Source: an uncultured Eubacterium sp.
GTDB lineage: Bacteria > Bacillota > Clostridia > Lachnospirales > Lachnospiraceae
NCBI GenBank assembly: GCA_947088865.1
Contig: CAMUHY010000017.1
Coordinates: 1-64,000 of the forward strand
Direction of reading: 5' to 3'
Length of the DNA stretch: 64,000 nt
The position numbers were made by a program, and so were the translations under genes. A model generated the notes under the pieces. It had not been told where the DNA came from, searched no databases, and saw only the letters and a program-made list of their open reading frames with translations. Shown here one piece after another: positions 43,321 through 51,994 of the stretch (its first letter is position 1; the number at the start of each line of letters is the position of its first letter).

Positions 43321-43431
43321 TTATTCCTGCGAGCAACGAAGCCCAGCGGACATGCTTGCGGCATGTTTGCCTTTCCATTTGGCGACTGCCGCAAGGGTCA
43401 AATACCCGCAGCTTGCTATGGGGTATTTGAC
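43321..43431 (-). repeat. Family D repeat (D2, full form)
   Basis: On the minus strand it starts with a hairpin GTCAAATACCCC/GCGGGTATTTGAC, followed by GCAAACATGCCGCAAGCATG and CGTTGCTCGCAGGAATAAA. The second half is shared with 37371-37443. The hairpin resembles that at 51995-52053. Confidence 0.65.
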
Positions 43432-43525
43432 TAAAAGTTAAATCGAACGAAATTGTCAACAAAATCGTTCGATTAATAAGGAGTATAATTAATATTCATT
43501 TTTATATAATATATCAGATAAGCTA

Positions 43526-44215
43526 TTATAAAATTGGCAGAGTAGCAACATAATTAAACATCATTATAAAGTGACAAGCGCTTCCTGCCATTACAAAAAG
43601 ATGGAATATTTCATGTGAACCAAAATATTTATGTCGATTGTTAAATACTTTTAATTTCAGTGCATAAATGATTCCGCCTATTGTATAAATCACTCCACCC
43701 ATCAAAAGCCAGATAAAGGCGGCGGTAGGAAGTGCATTGATAATCTGTGTAAAAGACAACACACATACCCAGCCCATAATGATATATAAAGCAGATGACA
43801 CCCAGCGAGGGCATGACACCCAACAAAGTTTAAAGATGATTCCAAGCAGTGCAATTCCCCATACAAGTGCAAGAAGTGTATATCCAGTAGCGCCATGAAG
43901 CACAATTAAACATACAGGCGTGTAGGAACCAGCTATCATTACAGAAATCATACAATGGTCAAGTTTTTTTAATATCTGGTTGACTTTTGGAGAAATATCA
44001 AACGTATGATAGGTTGTACTGGCAGCGTAAAGTAAAATCATACTTACAATAAAAATTGTCAATGATACAACATGAATCATGTCCGGAGCAGATAATGATT
44101 TAATGATAAGAGGCAGAGCAGCAAATATTGCCATAAGCATACCAATAAAATGAGTTATAGCGCTGCCTGGGTCTTTAATTTTAATTGTAGTAAAAAGATG
44201 TTTTATTGTGTTCAT
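43526..44215 (-). CDS. Hemolysin III family membrane protein (PAQR/YqfA-like)
   Basis: A 229-aa, seven-helix membrane protein. Signatures are the N-terminal DPGSAITHFIG, STTYHTFD, LDHCMISVMIAGSYTP and the C-terminal GSHEIFHLFVMAGSACHF, containing the conserved Ser, Asp and His residues that bind zinc in the PAQR superfamily. The physiological role in bacteria is uncertain (membrane or lipid homeostasis). ATG 44215 is chosen because AGGAGG lies directly upstream; a longer frame to 44269 has no ribosome site. Promoter at 44301-44329. Confidence 0.87.
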   Translation of the reverse strand: MNTIKHLFTTIKIKDPGSAITHFIGMLMAIFAALPLIIKSLSAPDMIHVVSLTIFIVSMILLYAASTTYHTFDISPKVNQILKKLDHCMISVMIAGSYTPVCLIVLHGATGYTLLALVWGIALLGIIFKLCWVSCPRWVSSALYIIMGWVCVLSFTQIINALPTAAFIWLLMGGVIYTIGGIIYALKLKVFNNRHKYFGSHEIFHLFVMAGSACHFIMMFNYVATLPIL

Positions 44216-44300
44216 AAGACCTCCTAATCCCTTGCTAATATGCAAGATATAACTTTGATATTTTGTCATGTGGTTTTGAAAACTATATCTTATTGATTTA

Positions 44301-44329
44301 ATATTACATCATGTGAAAATGAAAAGCAA
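44301..44329 (-). promoter_or_regulatory. Promoter of the hemolysin III gene
   Basis: Minus strand: TTGCTT (44329-44324), a 17-nt spacer and TAATAT (44306-44301). Confidence 0.5.
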
Positions 44330-44446
44330 GAGTTTTATAAAAAATTCAATAGAAATTTATAAATTATTTATATAAAGTTAAATTAATATTTGTAGTTAGC
44401 TTCATTTTTTGTTTTAATTTTCTTGTAGTTTTACAGTGAGAGTCAA

Positions 44447-44489
44447 GAGGATATTCGCAATTCACTACGCTACTTCCTTGATGAGGTTA
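44447..44489 (-). repeat. Family B element, short internally deleted form (B6)
   Basis: On the minus strand AACCTCATCAAGGAAGTAGC joins the first 14 nt of family B directly to its 3' tail (GTAGCGTAG and GCGAATATCC). The junction is at the shared CAAG-AAGT sequence. The rest of the 44216-44611 gap shows nothing else. Confidence 0.7.
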
Positions 44490-44611
44490 AAATAAATCAT
44501 GATATTTGCTTGATAAATTGTCATAATATTTGTAATATATTGTGTAGAATTTTTACTGTTATACATGAATGATAATTATAGATAGTTTTTTGTAAGAGTA
44601 TAAAAATAAAT

Positions 44612-44710
44612 TGGTATCTGAGTGCTGTTTTTATAATTGGTATCTAAGTGTTATTTTCATAAACGGGTAAAAATTTTTAATTTTTTGTGCAAAAAATAGT
44701 ACAGAAATGA
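44612..44710 (+). promoter_or_regulatory. Family A leader, diverged copy (A4), upstream of the HAD gene
   Basis: Two tandem copies of ATTGGTATCTRAGTG (44613 and 44637 regions) replace stem 1, which is no longer well paired. Loop-equivalent GTGTTATTT (44648-44656) remains complementary to AAATAGTAC (44694-44702), 9 bp with two GU, followed by AGAAATGAGG as in other copies. Confidence 0.5.
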
Positions 44711-44718
44711 GGTTAAAA

Positions 44719-45417
44719 ATGAACTATAATTTAGCAATTTTTGATTTAGATGGAACAATTCTTAATACGATTGAAGATTTAGCCGATGCCTTAAATTATT
44801 CGCTTGATAAGTATGGATACGCTAAGAGAACGTTAAAAGATGTGGTGCGATTTGTGGGAAATGGTGTACGCCGATTAATTGTTTGCGGCATTACGCAAGA
44901 TATGCAAATTGATGTGACAGAAGAAGAAATCAATAAAGTTTATGAGACATTTACAGCATATTATAAAATTCATTGTATGGATAAAACAAAGCCTTATGAG
45001 GGGATACATTCATTGATTCATCAATTAAGGGATTCTGGATGTATGGTTGCGGTACTGTCAAATAAAGATGACTATGCTGTTCAAATGTTGTGTGATAGAT
45101 ATTTTCCTGATATGTTTGATATTGTGATGGGCAGCAGACAAAATATTCGACGCAAGCCATATCCAGATGCCTTGATTGAGATACTTCATTTATCAAAAAT
45201 AAAAAGAGATTCTATCAGTAATCAAAAAGATAAAAATAATATAAAGCCTATATATATTGGCGATTCAGAAGTTGATATACAGACGGCTGACAATGCAGAT
45301 ATTGACCAAATCATTGTAGACTGGGGATTTAGAGATAGAGCTTATCTAAAAGAATGTGGTGCAAAAAGAATGGTCTCAAAGCCAGAGGAAATTTATAATA
45401 TTATAATGGGAATATAA
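44719..45417 (+). CDS. HAD family hydrolase, phosphoglycolate phosphatase-like
   Basis: A 232-aa HAD-superfamily phosphatase. Motif I is FDLDGTILNT (nucleophile Asp and acid/base Asp), motif II VLSNKDD, motif III Lys in RRKPYPD and motif IV YIGDSEVDIQTADNA. The helical cap between motifs I and II is of the Gph/PGMB type. Likely a small-molecule phosphate monoesterase; phosphoglycolate is the nearest family guess. ATG 44719 is favoured: GAGG in AAATGAGG lies 7 nt upstream, while the ATG at 44707 is part of this ribosome site. Confidence 0.86.
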   Translation: MNYNLAIFDLDGTILNTIEDLADALNYSLDKYGYAKRTLKDVVRFVGNGVRRLIVCGITQDMQIDVTEEEINKVYETFTAYYKIHCMDKTKPYEGIHSLIHQLRDSGCMVAVLSNKDDYAVQMLCDRYFPDMFDIVMGSRQNIRRKPYPDALIEILHLSKIKRDSISNQKDKNNIKPIYIGDSEVDIQTADNADIDQIIVDWGFRDRAYLKECGAKRMVSKPEEIYNIIMGI

Positions 45418-45422
45418 TTGAA

Positions 45423-45782
45423 ATGAAGTTTATGGAAAAAATAATATTGTTTAATGTAAAAGATGCAAAAAAAATAAATAAAATTGCCTCACAGATGAAG
45501 ATAAAAGTTTATGAAGTAAATCCAATGGAATGCGGTGGTACTTTACAAGATATTGTTGACGGCAAAAAAATAGAAACAGCACCATCAACAATAGCCCCAT
45601 CTAAAGGATTAATGTTGATGTGTGATGTAACACAAAAACATATGGATAGAGTGCTTTTTGCTGTTAAACGTGATAATTTAGATGTAGGATACAAGGCAAT
45701 TCTTACAAAAACCAATGCAAAGTGGAGTCTTGCGCAGATGTTGCTGCATATGGAGATGGAAGAAAAAAATCAGTCCTTTTAA
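45423..45782 (+). CDS. DUF3783 family protein
   Basis: A 119-aa cytoplasmic protein. The central segment MLMCDVTQKHMDRVLFAVKR and YKAILTKTNAKWSL (quoted in parts) correspond to the DUF3783 core. No function is established. It follows the HAD gene by 5 nt and is probably translated from the same mRNA; no strong ribosome site is seen. The last 4 nt overlap the convergent ABC permease gene. Confidence 0.75.
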   Translation: MKFMEKIILFNVKDAKKINKIASQMKIKVYEVNPMECGGTLQDIVDGKKIETAPSTIAPSKGLMLMCDVTQKHMDRVLFAVKRDNLDVGYKAILTKTNAKWSLAQMLLHMEMEEKNQSF

Positions 45783-46513
45783 AATTTATTTTTATAACAA
45801 ATAGAGCATCTAATTGTAAAATATAAAACAGAATATATAAATAAGATTAAAAATATAATAAAAGAATTTGATAATTGAAAAGAATCCATTTTATTATTAT
45901 ATATTTTTGAAAAATAATCTAATGATGGCAAAATCCAAAGAAATATTTTAGTAAAAGAAAATTCATTTATAACAGCAGTTTTAGTAAAAGTAAGAAGCGT
46001 AAATAATATTGTTAATCCAATAGCAGTTTTTCTATCTTTTAACACACGAACATGAAAAAAACTTCCTAAGGCGCCTCCAATTAATGAAGAACCATATAAT
46101 AAAAGTAAAAAATTTACTATGTTATAAATAGTCATTGGCTGTTTAAATAAAGTTCCGCCGTTGAATAGATTTATAATAATAGGAATTACAACGCAAATGG
46201 TACTTGCCATAAAACCTAATAAAATTAAAAATAGAACTTTACTAAGATAATAGATAAGGCTGCTTTGTAGGCGCAGCAGTACAGTTTGCTCCATAATTGC
46301 ATTTTCAGAAGATGATACGCTCCAACCAATCCAAACTGTTAAAAAGAAGATAAAATAATATGTAATTTTACAATTTGCTACAATTTCGTTTGATGTCGTT
46401 TTAAAATACACAAAATAAAGAAAGACAGCCATCATAATAAAAGGCATAACAAATTTACTTCCCTTAAAGTATAGTTGTAATTCATATTTTACAGATTCAA
46501 TTATTTTTTTCAT
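45779..46513 (-). CDS. ABC transporter permease-like membrane protein
   Basis: A 244-aa hydrophobic protein with about six transmembrane helices and little recognisable sequence signature. It overlaps the upstream ATPase gene by 17 nt, and the pair forms a typical exporter half-operon (ATPase then membrane subunit). It probably belongs to the ABC-2 type group. Substrate unknown. The composition is more AT-rich than that of neighbouring genes, rich in Ile, Phe and Lys codons. Confidence 0.7.
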   Translation of the reverse strand: MKKIIESVKYELQLYFKGSKFVMPFIMMAVFLYFVYFKTTSNEIVANCKITYYFIFFLTVWIGWSVSSSENAIMEQTVLLRLQSSLIYYLSKVLFLILLGFMASTICVVIPIIINLFNGGTLFKQPMTIYNIVNFLLLLYGSSLIGGALGSFFHVRVLKDRKTAIGLTILFTLLTFTKTAVINEFSFTKIFLWILPSLDYFSKIYNNKMDSFQLSNSFIIFLILFIYSVLYFTIRCSICYKNKF

Positions 46514-47300
46514 TGTATAATCCTCGTAATTTCCAGCCTTGTTGAAGTAGTTTAGGTAAAATGATATCGCATTCTTTTTGAGTAATTTTTATACTATAAT
46601 ACGAACCGTATTTGTGCATGGTATCTATTAGAGGTAAATGGTTTGCATTTTCTAAGATTACAAAATACATATTTTCTGTTTTATATTGATATTCAATGAT
46701 GCTGCCATTTTGAATGGTGTAAACTTTTTCTGCAATAGCCTCAACAAGTTGTCTTTCATGACATGACATAAAGATGGTAACATTTTTTTCACGCAATTGA
46801 TTTATTTTATGGATAAATACTTTTTGAGAGGCGCTATCTTGTCCTGAAAGTGGTTCATCTAGCAAAAGAATATCTGGTGTTTTAAGCAATGCTTGTATAA
46901 CAATTACTTTTTGAAGAGTACCTTTTGAAAGCGTTTTCATCGGAACATCTAATAAATCGGTTAAAAAAAAATCGTTTGCAAAACATTCTATTTTTGATTT
47001 GATTTCGTTTTTTTCTAACCCATCTAAACCGCCCATATGTGTGAGATATTGTCTTGAATTGAGAGATAAAGGAAAGGATTTTTCTGGTATATAATGAAAA
47101 AGAAGAGGTTTTGTATAGATTACTTTTCCTGATGTAGGTGCGACTAATTTTGCCAATATTTTTAACAAAGTACTTTTTCCGCATCCATTATGTCCAACAA
47201 ATGCAATCGATTGTCCTTGTGAAAAATTTTTATTTAAATTATTTAAAATAAATTTTCCATTATATTTTTTTGAAACATTTTGTAAACAGATACAGTCCAT
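46497..47300 (-). CDS. ABC transporter ATP-binding protein
   Basis: A 267-aa ATPase subunit. Walker A GHNGCGKSTLLKIL, signature LSKGTLQKV, Walker B ILLLDEPLSGQD and switch His in MSCHER are all present. The family A-like tail CAGAAATGAGGAAAAA precedes the ATG, supplying the GAGG site, but no hairpin partner is seen upstream. It is the first gene of a two-gene operon with the membrane subunit. A peptide, drug or lipid export role is possible; nothing in the sequence specifies it. Confidence 0.9.
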   Translation of the reverse strand: MDCICLQNVSKKYNGKFILNNLNKNFSQGQSIAFVGHNGCGKSTLLKILAKLVAPTSGKVIYTKPLLFHYIPEKSFPLSLNSRQYLTHMGGLDGLEKNEIKSKIECFANDFFLTDLLDVPMKTLSKGTLQKVIVIQALLKTPDILLLDEPLSGQDSASQKVFIHKINQLREKNVTIFMSCHERQLVEAIAEKVYTIQNGSIIEYQYKTENMYFVILENANHLPLIDTMHKYGSYYSIKITQKECDIILPKLLQQGWKLRGLYNEKNN

Positions 47301-47419
47301 TTTTTCCTCATTTCTGTTCCATTTTTTTGCATCAATAATTAAATGATATATAAATATTATTGCAAAATTTTATGATATTTGTCAATATTATTTCTTTTAA
47401 ACTATAAAATAAAAAAGAG

Positions 47420-47475
47420 TAGCTGCAAAATAGAACGAAGCATAGTAAAAATGCGTATCATTCTTTTTGCAGCTA
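47420..47475 (-). terminator. Terminator hairpin, family C-like (C4), after the dehydratase gene
   Basis: TAGCTGCAAAA (47420-47430) and TTTTGCAGCTA (47465-47475) are inverted; on the minus strand a T-rich run CTCTTTTTTATTTT follows. The ends match the TGCAAAA core of family C but the element is only 56 nt. Confidence 0.7.
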
Positions 47476-47519
47476 AATGATTTAAGCAAGCAGTAAAGCA
47501 GATTGCAAATAGTCTTTAA

Positions 47520-49292
47520 TTAATTTTCGTATGCAAGATATGCACCTTTCATTGGACTGACAGCATGTTCGCTAAATAAGCGCAAGGCGCCTGTCTTGTA
47601 TTTCATTTCTTTTGGTTTCCAATTTTTTTTGCGTTCTGCTAAAACAGCATCAATTTCTTCTGGAGATTTTTTTTCTCCGTTAATACCTATAATATTTAGT
47701 TTTCTTTCGGCAATATCAATCTCTATCAAATCGCCTTCTTCAACTAATGCAATTGGACCTCCGTCTGCCGCTTCAGGGCTGCAGTGACCTATTACAGGAC
47801 CCGTAGATGCACCCGAAAAACGTCCGTCTGTAATAAGCGCGATACTGCGTCCTAATTCTTTATCACTGCTGATTGCTTCGGATGTATAAAACATCTCTGG
47901 CATTCCGCTTCCCTTTGGACCTTCATAGCGGATAAATACCGCATCGCCTTTTTGTACCTTATGCTTTAACACGGCATCTAAACATTCTTCTTCACTGTCA
48001 AATGGTCTTGCTTTTAAAACAGCCTTAAACATTTCTTTTGGACATGCTGTATGCTTGATAACAGCTCCTTCAGGCGCTAAATTCCCTTTTAGGACAGCAA
48101 TGCTTCCGTCTGTTCCAATAGCTTTGTCATATGGGCGAATAATATCTTCTTTTGTTACATCTTTTCCATGTGTCATGGAACAAGAAAATCGTTTGTTAAA
48201 TTCCCCAAGCCATTTATTGCAGCGTTCATAAAAATCGCTGTGTTTTAAATCTTCCAGATTTTCGCCTAAAGTTTTTCCTGTTATAGTCATAGCGTCTAAA
48301 TGGAGATGTTTTTTAATTTCCTCCATAATAGCAGGAACACCGCCTGCATAGTAGAAACATTCTGCCGGCCAGCGTCCAGCTGGGCGGACATCGAGAATAT
48401 ATCGTGCGTTTCTGTGGAGTCTGTCAAATGTTTCTCCTGTAATTTCAATGCCTAATTCATGGGCAATTGCAGGAATATGAAGAAGACAGTTTGTACTTCC
48501 GGAAATAGCAGCGTGAACTAAAATAGCATTTTCAAAGCTGTCCATAGTCACAATATCACTTGGTCGCATGTTTTCTGTCAATGCAAGTTTGACAGCCAAT
48601 TCTCCGGCTTCTCTGGCAAAATTTAAAAGGTCTGGACTGGTTGCTGGCATTAATGCGCTTCCAGGTAAAGCCAGTCCAAGCGCCTCTGCCATAATTTGCA
48701 TAGTAGATGCCGTTCCTATAAAAGAACATGCTCCACAGCTTGGACAGGCATTTGTTTTTGCCCAATTTAGAGTATCTTCGTCAATTTCTCCTCTCTGATA
48801 TTTAGCGCTGTACATTCCAAGCTGTTCAAGTGTCAGCATATTAGGACCTGCATTCATTGTTCCGCCAGGTACAACAATAGCAGGAATATTTACACGGCAT
48901 AGTCCCATTAAATTTCCCGGTAATCCCTTGTCACAGCTTGAAAGATAAACACCAGCATCAAAAGGTGTTGCATTGGCATGAATTTCAATCATGTTTGCAA
49001 TCATCTCACGGCTTACAAGACTGAAATTAATTCCATCCGTTCCTTGACTTTGCCCGTCACATATATCCGTACAAAAGTATTTTGCGCCAAATCCACCCGC
49101 TTTTTCAATTCCTTTTTTAACTTCTTCGACCAAAGAACTTAAATGTACACTACCGGGATGACTGTCTCCATAGGTGCTTTCAATGATGATTTGAGGTTTT
49201 GATAAATCTTCGGGTTTCCATCCTGTTCCAATGCGCAGAGGGTCAAGCTCAGGGGCTAGTTTACGCATTTCTTGACTTTTTAAATTGCCCAT
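47520..49292 (-). CDS. IlvD/Edd family sugar-acid dehydratase
   Basis: A 590-aa Fe-S dehydratase. Cluster-ligand regions ICDGQSQG (Cys78), SSCDKGLPG (Cys120) and CPSCGACS (183-189) are present, and SDKELGRSIALITDGRFSG-like sequence marks the C-terminal domain. The motif around the third cysteine (GTASTMQIMAEALGLALPG) resembles sugar-acid dehydratases (arabinonate/xylonate type) more than biosynthetic IlvD. Together with the gluconate-type permease and GntR regulator next door, it most likely converts an aldonate into a 2-keto-3-deoxy acid. The product could enter through kdgK at 27137. The exact acid (gluconate, galactonate or a pentonate) is unknown; an ilvD role is not excluded. Confidence 0.8.
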   Translation of the reverse strand: MGNLKSQEMRKLAPELDPLRIGTGWKPEDLSKPQIIIESTYGDSHPGSVHLSSLVEEVKKGIEKAGGFGAKYFCTDICDGQSQGTDGINFSLVSREMIANMIEIHANATPFDAGVYLSSCDKGLPGNLMGLCRVNIPAIVVPGGTMNAGPNMLTLEQLGMYSAKYQRGEIDEDTLNWAKTNACPSCGACSFIGTASTMQIMAEALGLALPGSALMPATSPDLLNFAREAGELAVKLALTENMRPSDIVTMDSFENAILVHAAISGSTNCLLHIPAIAHELGIEITGETFDRLHRNARYILDVRPAGRWPAECFYYAGGVPAIMEEIKKHLHLDAMTITGKTLGENLEDLKHSDFYERCNKWLGEFNKRFSCSMTHGKDVTKEDIIRPYDKAIGTDGSIAVLKGNLAPEGAVIKHTACPKEMFKAVLKARPFDSEEECLDAVLKHKVQKGDAVFIRYEGPKGSGMPEMFYTSEAISSDKELGRSIALITDGRFSGASTGPVIGHCSPEAADGGPIALVEEGDLIEIDIAERKLNIIGINGEKKSPEEIDAVLAERKKNWKPKEMKYKTGALRLFSEHAVSPMKGAYLAYEN

Positions 49293-49371
49293 AATTTTAA
49301 TCCATCCTTTCTATAATTATCAATTCATTTTATTATTTGTACTTCCATTTAAAATATTCTTTTAGATATTT

Positions 49372-50727
49372 TTAAGCAAAAAATGATATAATTAATGCTA
49401 CCAAAAAACCTGTCCCACCGACAAGTGTTTCCATGACAGTCCATGTTTTTAGCGTGGTTTTTTCGTCCATTCCAACAAGGGATTTTACCAGCCAAAAACC
49501 GGAATCGTTAAATTGTGAACAAACGGTTGCGCCACCTGCAATAGCAGCTGTTGTACATGCAAGGTACAGAGGCGACAGTTCAGTAACTCCCGGAATTGCC
49601 GCGATAATTCCTGCTGCCATAGTCATTGCCACAGTAGAAGAGCCGACACAAATACGCACTAGTGCAGCCACAATAAATGCAAGGACTACGATAGGAAGAG
49701 ACATAGAAGATACAGCATTTCCAATTAAATCACCAAGTCCTGAATATTGTAATACATATCGAAGCACGCCGCCACATGCTGTAACTAATAAAATTAAACC
49801 TGTTGGCTCTAATGATTTTGTCATAACCTTTTCGAGTTCCACAGTAGTATATCCATGTTTAATGCCAAGTACAAGCATAGCTACAACAGTCGCTATTAAA
49901 AGTGCAACGAATGGTTCGCCAAGAAAACTGAAAACAGGCTGAAGAAAATTAAGTGCAGGGACAACACCTGTTATAGAATCTAAAATAATTAATAAAAGAG
50001 GAATTAATATAATTCCAACAATAACCCAGAAATTAGGCAGTTTTGATTCGTCAAAGTCTTCTTGATTTGCCACATGTTCAGGGACAGGAATATTGTATTT
50101 TTTGCCGCATATACTTCCCCAGATAGGACCAGCTACAATCATAGCAGCAATACCGCAGAAAATACCTACTATCATTACAAAGCCAAGATCTACGCCAAGC
50201 ATTGTTGAGACAAGGATAGGACCAGGAGTAGGAGGGATAAAGGCATGACCCACAGCAAGTCCAGCTAAAAGCGGAATAACATAAAATAATGAAGACCTTT
50301 TTGTTCTTTTTGCAAGTGAAAATGCAAGCGGTATTAATATAATTAAACCAGCGTCAAAAAATACAGGCATGGCTATTACTAAACCCGTAATTCCAAGCGC
50401 CCAAGCCGCTTTTTTGTCTCCAAACCATTTTACCATAGTGACGGCAAGGGTTTGTGCGCCTCCGGATATTTCCAGTATAGCGCCAAACATGGAACCTAAT
50501 CCAACAAGTAATGCAATTCCTTTTAATGTGTTGCCAATTCCGTCATTGACTGCTGTAATAATATATTCGACGGGCATACCGGCAATCAGTCCAATAGCAA
50601 TAGCTCCAATCAATATAGAAATCATCGCTTGAATTTTGAATTTAATAATCAAAATAAGCATAATAATTAATCCTATAATAGCTCCAGATACAAGCAATAT
50701 GGGATTTAAATTTAAAGTTTCATTCAT
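49372..50727 (-). CDS. Gluconate:H+ symporter family permease (GntP)
   Basis: A 451-aa membrane protein with about 12-14 helices. Family signatures include KGIALLVGLGSMFGAILE, FIPPTPGPILVSTMLG (in full a GntP hallmark) and VATMAAG-type stretches near SSTVAMTMAAG. It imports gluconate or a related sugar acid with protons. GAGGAA precedes ATG 50727; an in-frame start further upstream at 50775 lacks a ribosome site. It is upstream of the dehydratase in one operon (79-nt gap) and behind an operator-flanked promoter. Confidence 0.88.
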   Translation of the reverse strand: MNETLNLNPILLVSGAIIGLIIMLILIIKFKIQAMISILIGAIAIGLIAGMPVEYIITAVNDGIGNTLKGIALLVGLGSMFGAILEISGGAQTLAVTMVKWFGDKKAAWALGITGLVIAMPVFFDAGLIILIPLAFSLAKRTKRSSLFYVIPLLAGLAVGHAFIPPTPGPILVSTMLGVDLGFVMIVGIFCGIAAMIVAGPIWGSICGKKYNIPVPEHVANQEDFDESKLPNFWVIVGIILIPLLLIILDSITGVVPALNFLQPVFSFLGEPFVALLIATVVAMLVLGIKHGYTTVELEKVMTKSLEPTGLILLVTACGGVLRYVLQYSGLGDLIGNAVSSMSLPIVVLAFIVAALVRICVGSSTVAMTMAAGIIAAIPGVTELSPLYLACTTAAIAGGATVCSQFNDSGFWLVKSLVGMDEKTTLKTWTVMETLVGGTGFLVALIISFFA

Positions 50728-50771
50728 AATAATTCCTCGCTTTGTTAATTTATTATTTACGTACAAAATAT

Positions 50772-50782
50772 ACATCTGATAT
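50772..50782. promoter_or_regulatory. GntR operator candidate 1
   Basis: ACATCTGATAT, reverse complement ATATCAGATGT: one of four copies of the palindromic motif ACATC-A-GAYGT between gntR and the permease gene. Confidence 0.6.
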
Positions 50783-50815
50783 TTTTAAAATTATTTTTCA
50801 CCTCACTTTAATTAT

Positions 50816-50878
50816 TCATCAGACGTATTATGATTATAGGATATAATTTACCTATATTTTTGTCAATACATCAGACGT
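50816..50878 (-). promoter_or_regulatory. Permease/dehydratase promoter bracketed by operator motifs
   Basis: Minus strand: TTGACA (50866-50861), a 17-nt spacer and TATCCT (50843-50838). Operator copies lie on both sides: ACATCAGACGT (50868-50878) just upstream of the -35 and TCATCAGACGT (50816-50826) just past the -10. Confidence 0.7.
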
Positions 50879-51020
50879 TTATATATTTTTTTCTGTTTTA
50901 TGCACAAAAAATCAACAATATTAAAATAAAATTTCCTGTTTTTTTGTGCATTTTCACGGTTATAATAGTATTTTTTGGATATTTTAGATTTGTTTTGAAT
51001 GTTTTTTAGAGATGTATAAA

Positions 51021-51059
51021 TTTAGGAGAGATAAAAATTATTTTTTATCTCTCCTAAAT
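51021..51059 (-). terminator. Terminator after the GntR gene
   Basis: TTTAGGAGAGATAAAAA is perfectly inverted as TTTTTATCTCTCCTAAA around a 4-nt centre, giving a long AT-flanked hairpin. Confidence 0.75.
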
Positions 51060-51067
51060 GGTTGAAA

Positions 51068-51078
51068 TCATCAGATGT
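51068..51078. promoter_or_regulatory. GntR operator candidate 4
   Basis: TCATCAGATGT, fourth copy of the motif, only 11 nt from the gntR stop codon. Confidence 0.5.
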
Positions 51079-51089
51079 ATTTTAAGATT

Positions 51090-51812
51090 TTATTTACTGT
51101 CATTTTTTTCTTTAAAAGATTCTTTTGATTGTCTTATAAGCGCTTGACGGTTGTATGTCAAGTGCATAACCATAGCGCATTTAGCTCCTATTGGGTCTTT
51201 GTCTAAAATTGCATTTACAACAGCGCGATGTGTTTCAATGGTTTCTCTCATTAGTGTACGGCTTGTCATATTAGCAAAAGTCATAACGGCTGTATTGATT
51301 ATAGGAATGAGGGTTTCTATTACACGATTCTTACTTCCTCTAGCAATACAGGTATGAAATTCAATATCTTTAGGAATATGATTTTCTCCCTTTAAATATA
51401 AATGTTCGGTTTCATCACATAGTTTTTTTATTTGCTGTGCTTCTTCTTCAGACGCATATTTTGCTGTAAGTGAAGCAATTTCTGGTTCTAACATCAAACG
51501 CACTTCAAATAGTTCTAAGGCAAGTTTATATTTATTATCAAATTTAGATAATCCTAAAGGGTCATCGTTTAAAGAATTGGTGCTGATAACATATGTTCCA
51601 GAACCTCTTTTTACTTCCAATATCCCTTTAGATACCAGACTTTTAACAGCTTCTCTAATAGTACTGCGTCCTACGCCAAATTTTTCTGCTAATTCAAATT
51701 CATTGGGTATCTTTTGCCCTATTTGCAATGGTTCTTGTAAAATATAATTCATTAAAGAATCTTCTATTTGTGCTCCTAAAAGTTTTTTGTCAATTTTTTC
51801 AAATTGATACAT
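51090..51812 (-). CDS. GntR/FadR family (FCD domain) transcriptional regulator
   Basis: A 240-aa regulator. The N-terminal winged helix contains KIPNEFELAEKFGVGRSTIREAVKSL (quoted in parts: ELAEKFGVGRSTIREA), and the C-terminal FCD domain has the metal-site pattern with EVRLMLEPEIA, FHTCIARGSKN and THRAVVNAI. It probably senses a sugar acid or downstream keto-acid and controls the permease-dehydratase operon through the ACATCAGAYGT motifs. ATG 51812 has AAAGGA 10 nt upstream; longer starts exist. No self-operator is seen upstream of its own start. Confidence 0.86.
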   Translation of the reverse strand: MYQFEKIDKKLLGAQIEDSLMNYILQEPLQIGQKIPNEFELAEKFGVGRSTIREAVKSLVSKGILEVKRGSGTYVISTNSLNDDPLGLSKFDNKYKLALELFEVRLMLEPEIASLTAKYASEEEAQQIKKLCDETEHLYLKGENHIPKDIEFHTCIARGSKNRVIETLIPIINTAVMTFANMTSRTLMRETIETHRAVVNAILDKDPIGAKCAMVMHLTYNRQALIRQSKESFKEKNDSK

Positions 51813-51994
51813 ATGGTTCATTCCTTTATCAACTCTATTATTATGCAATATGGATATTTAAGATAAGCTTATTGTAATTTTTTGTAGAAGGTTTCAATTA
51901 TTTTAAGATTTGAATTAATTTGTATTTCTTTGATTATATAGAATGTACAAAGCATCGTCAAGCATTTTTATAGGATACCCTAAACAGAGCAAAT

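Noticed and set aside
45423-45782. DarA (c-di-AMP receptor) missing from the holB cluster
   Set aside because: The sequence fits DUF3783 and lacks the PII-like pattern of DarA.
47280-47330. Seventh family A leader in front of the ABC ATPase gene
   Set aside because: The CAGAAATGAGG tail is present, but no hairpin with a complementary loop lies upstream.
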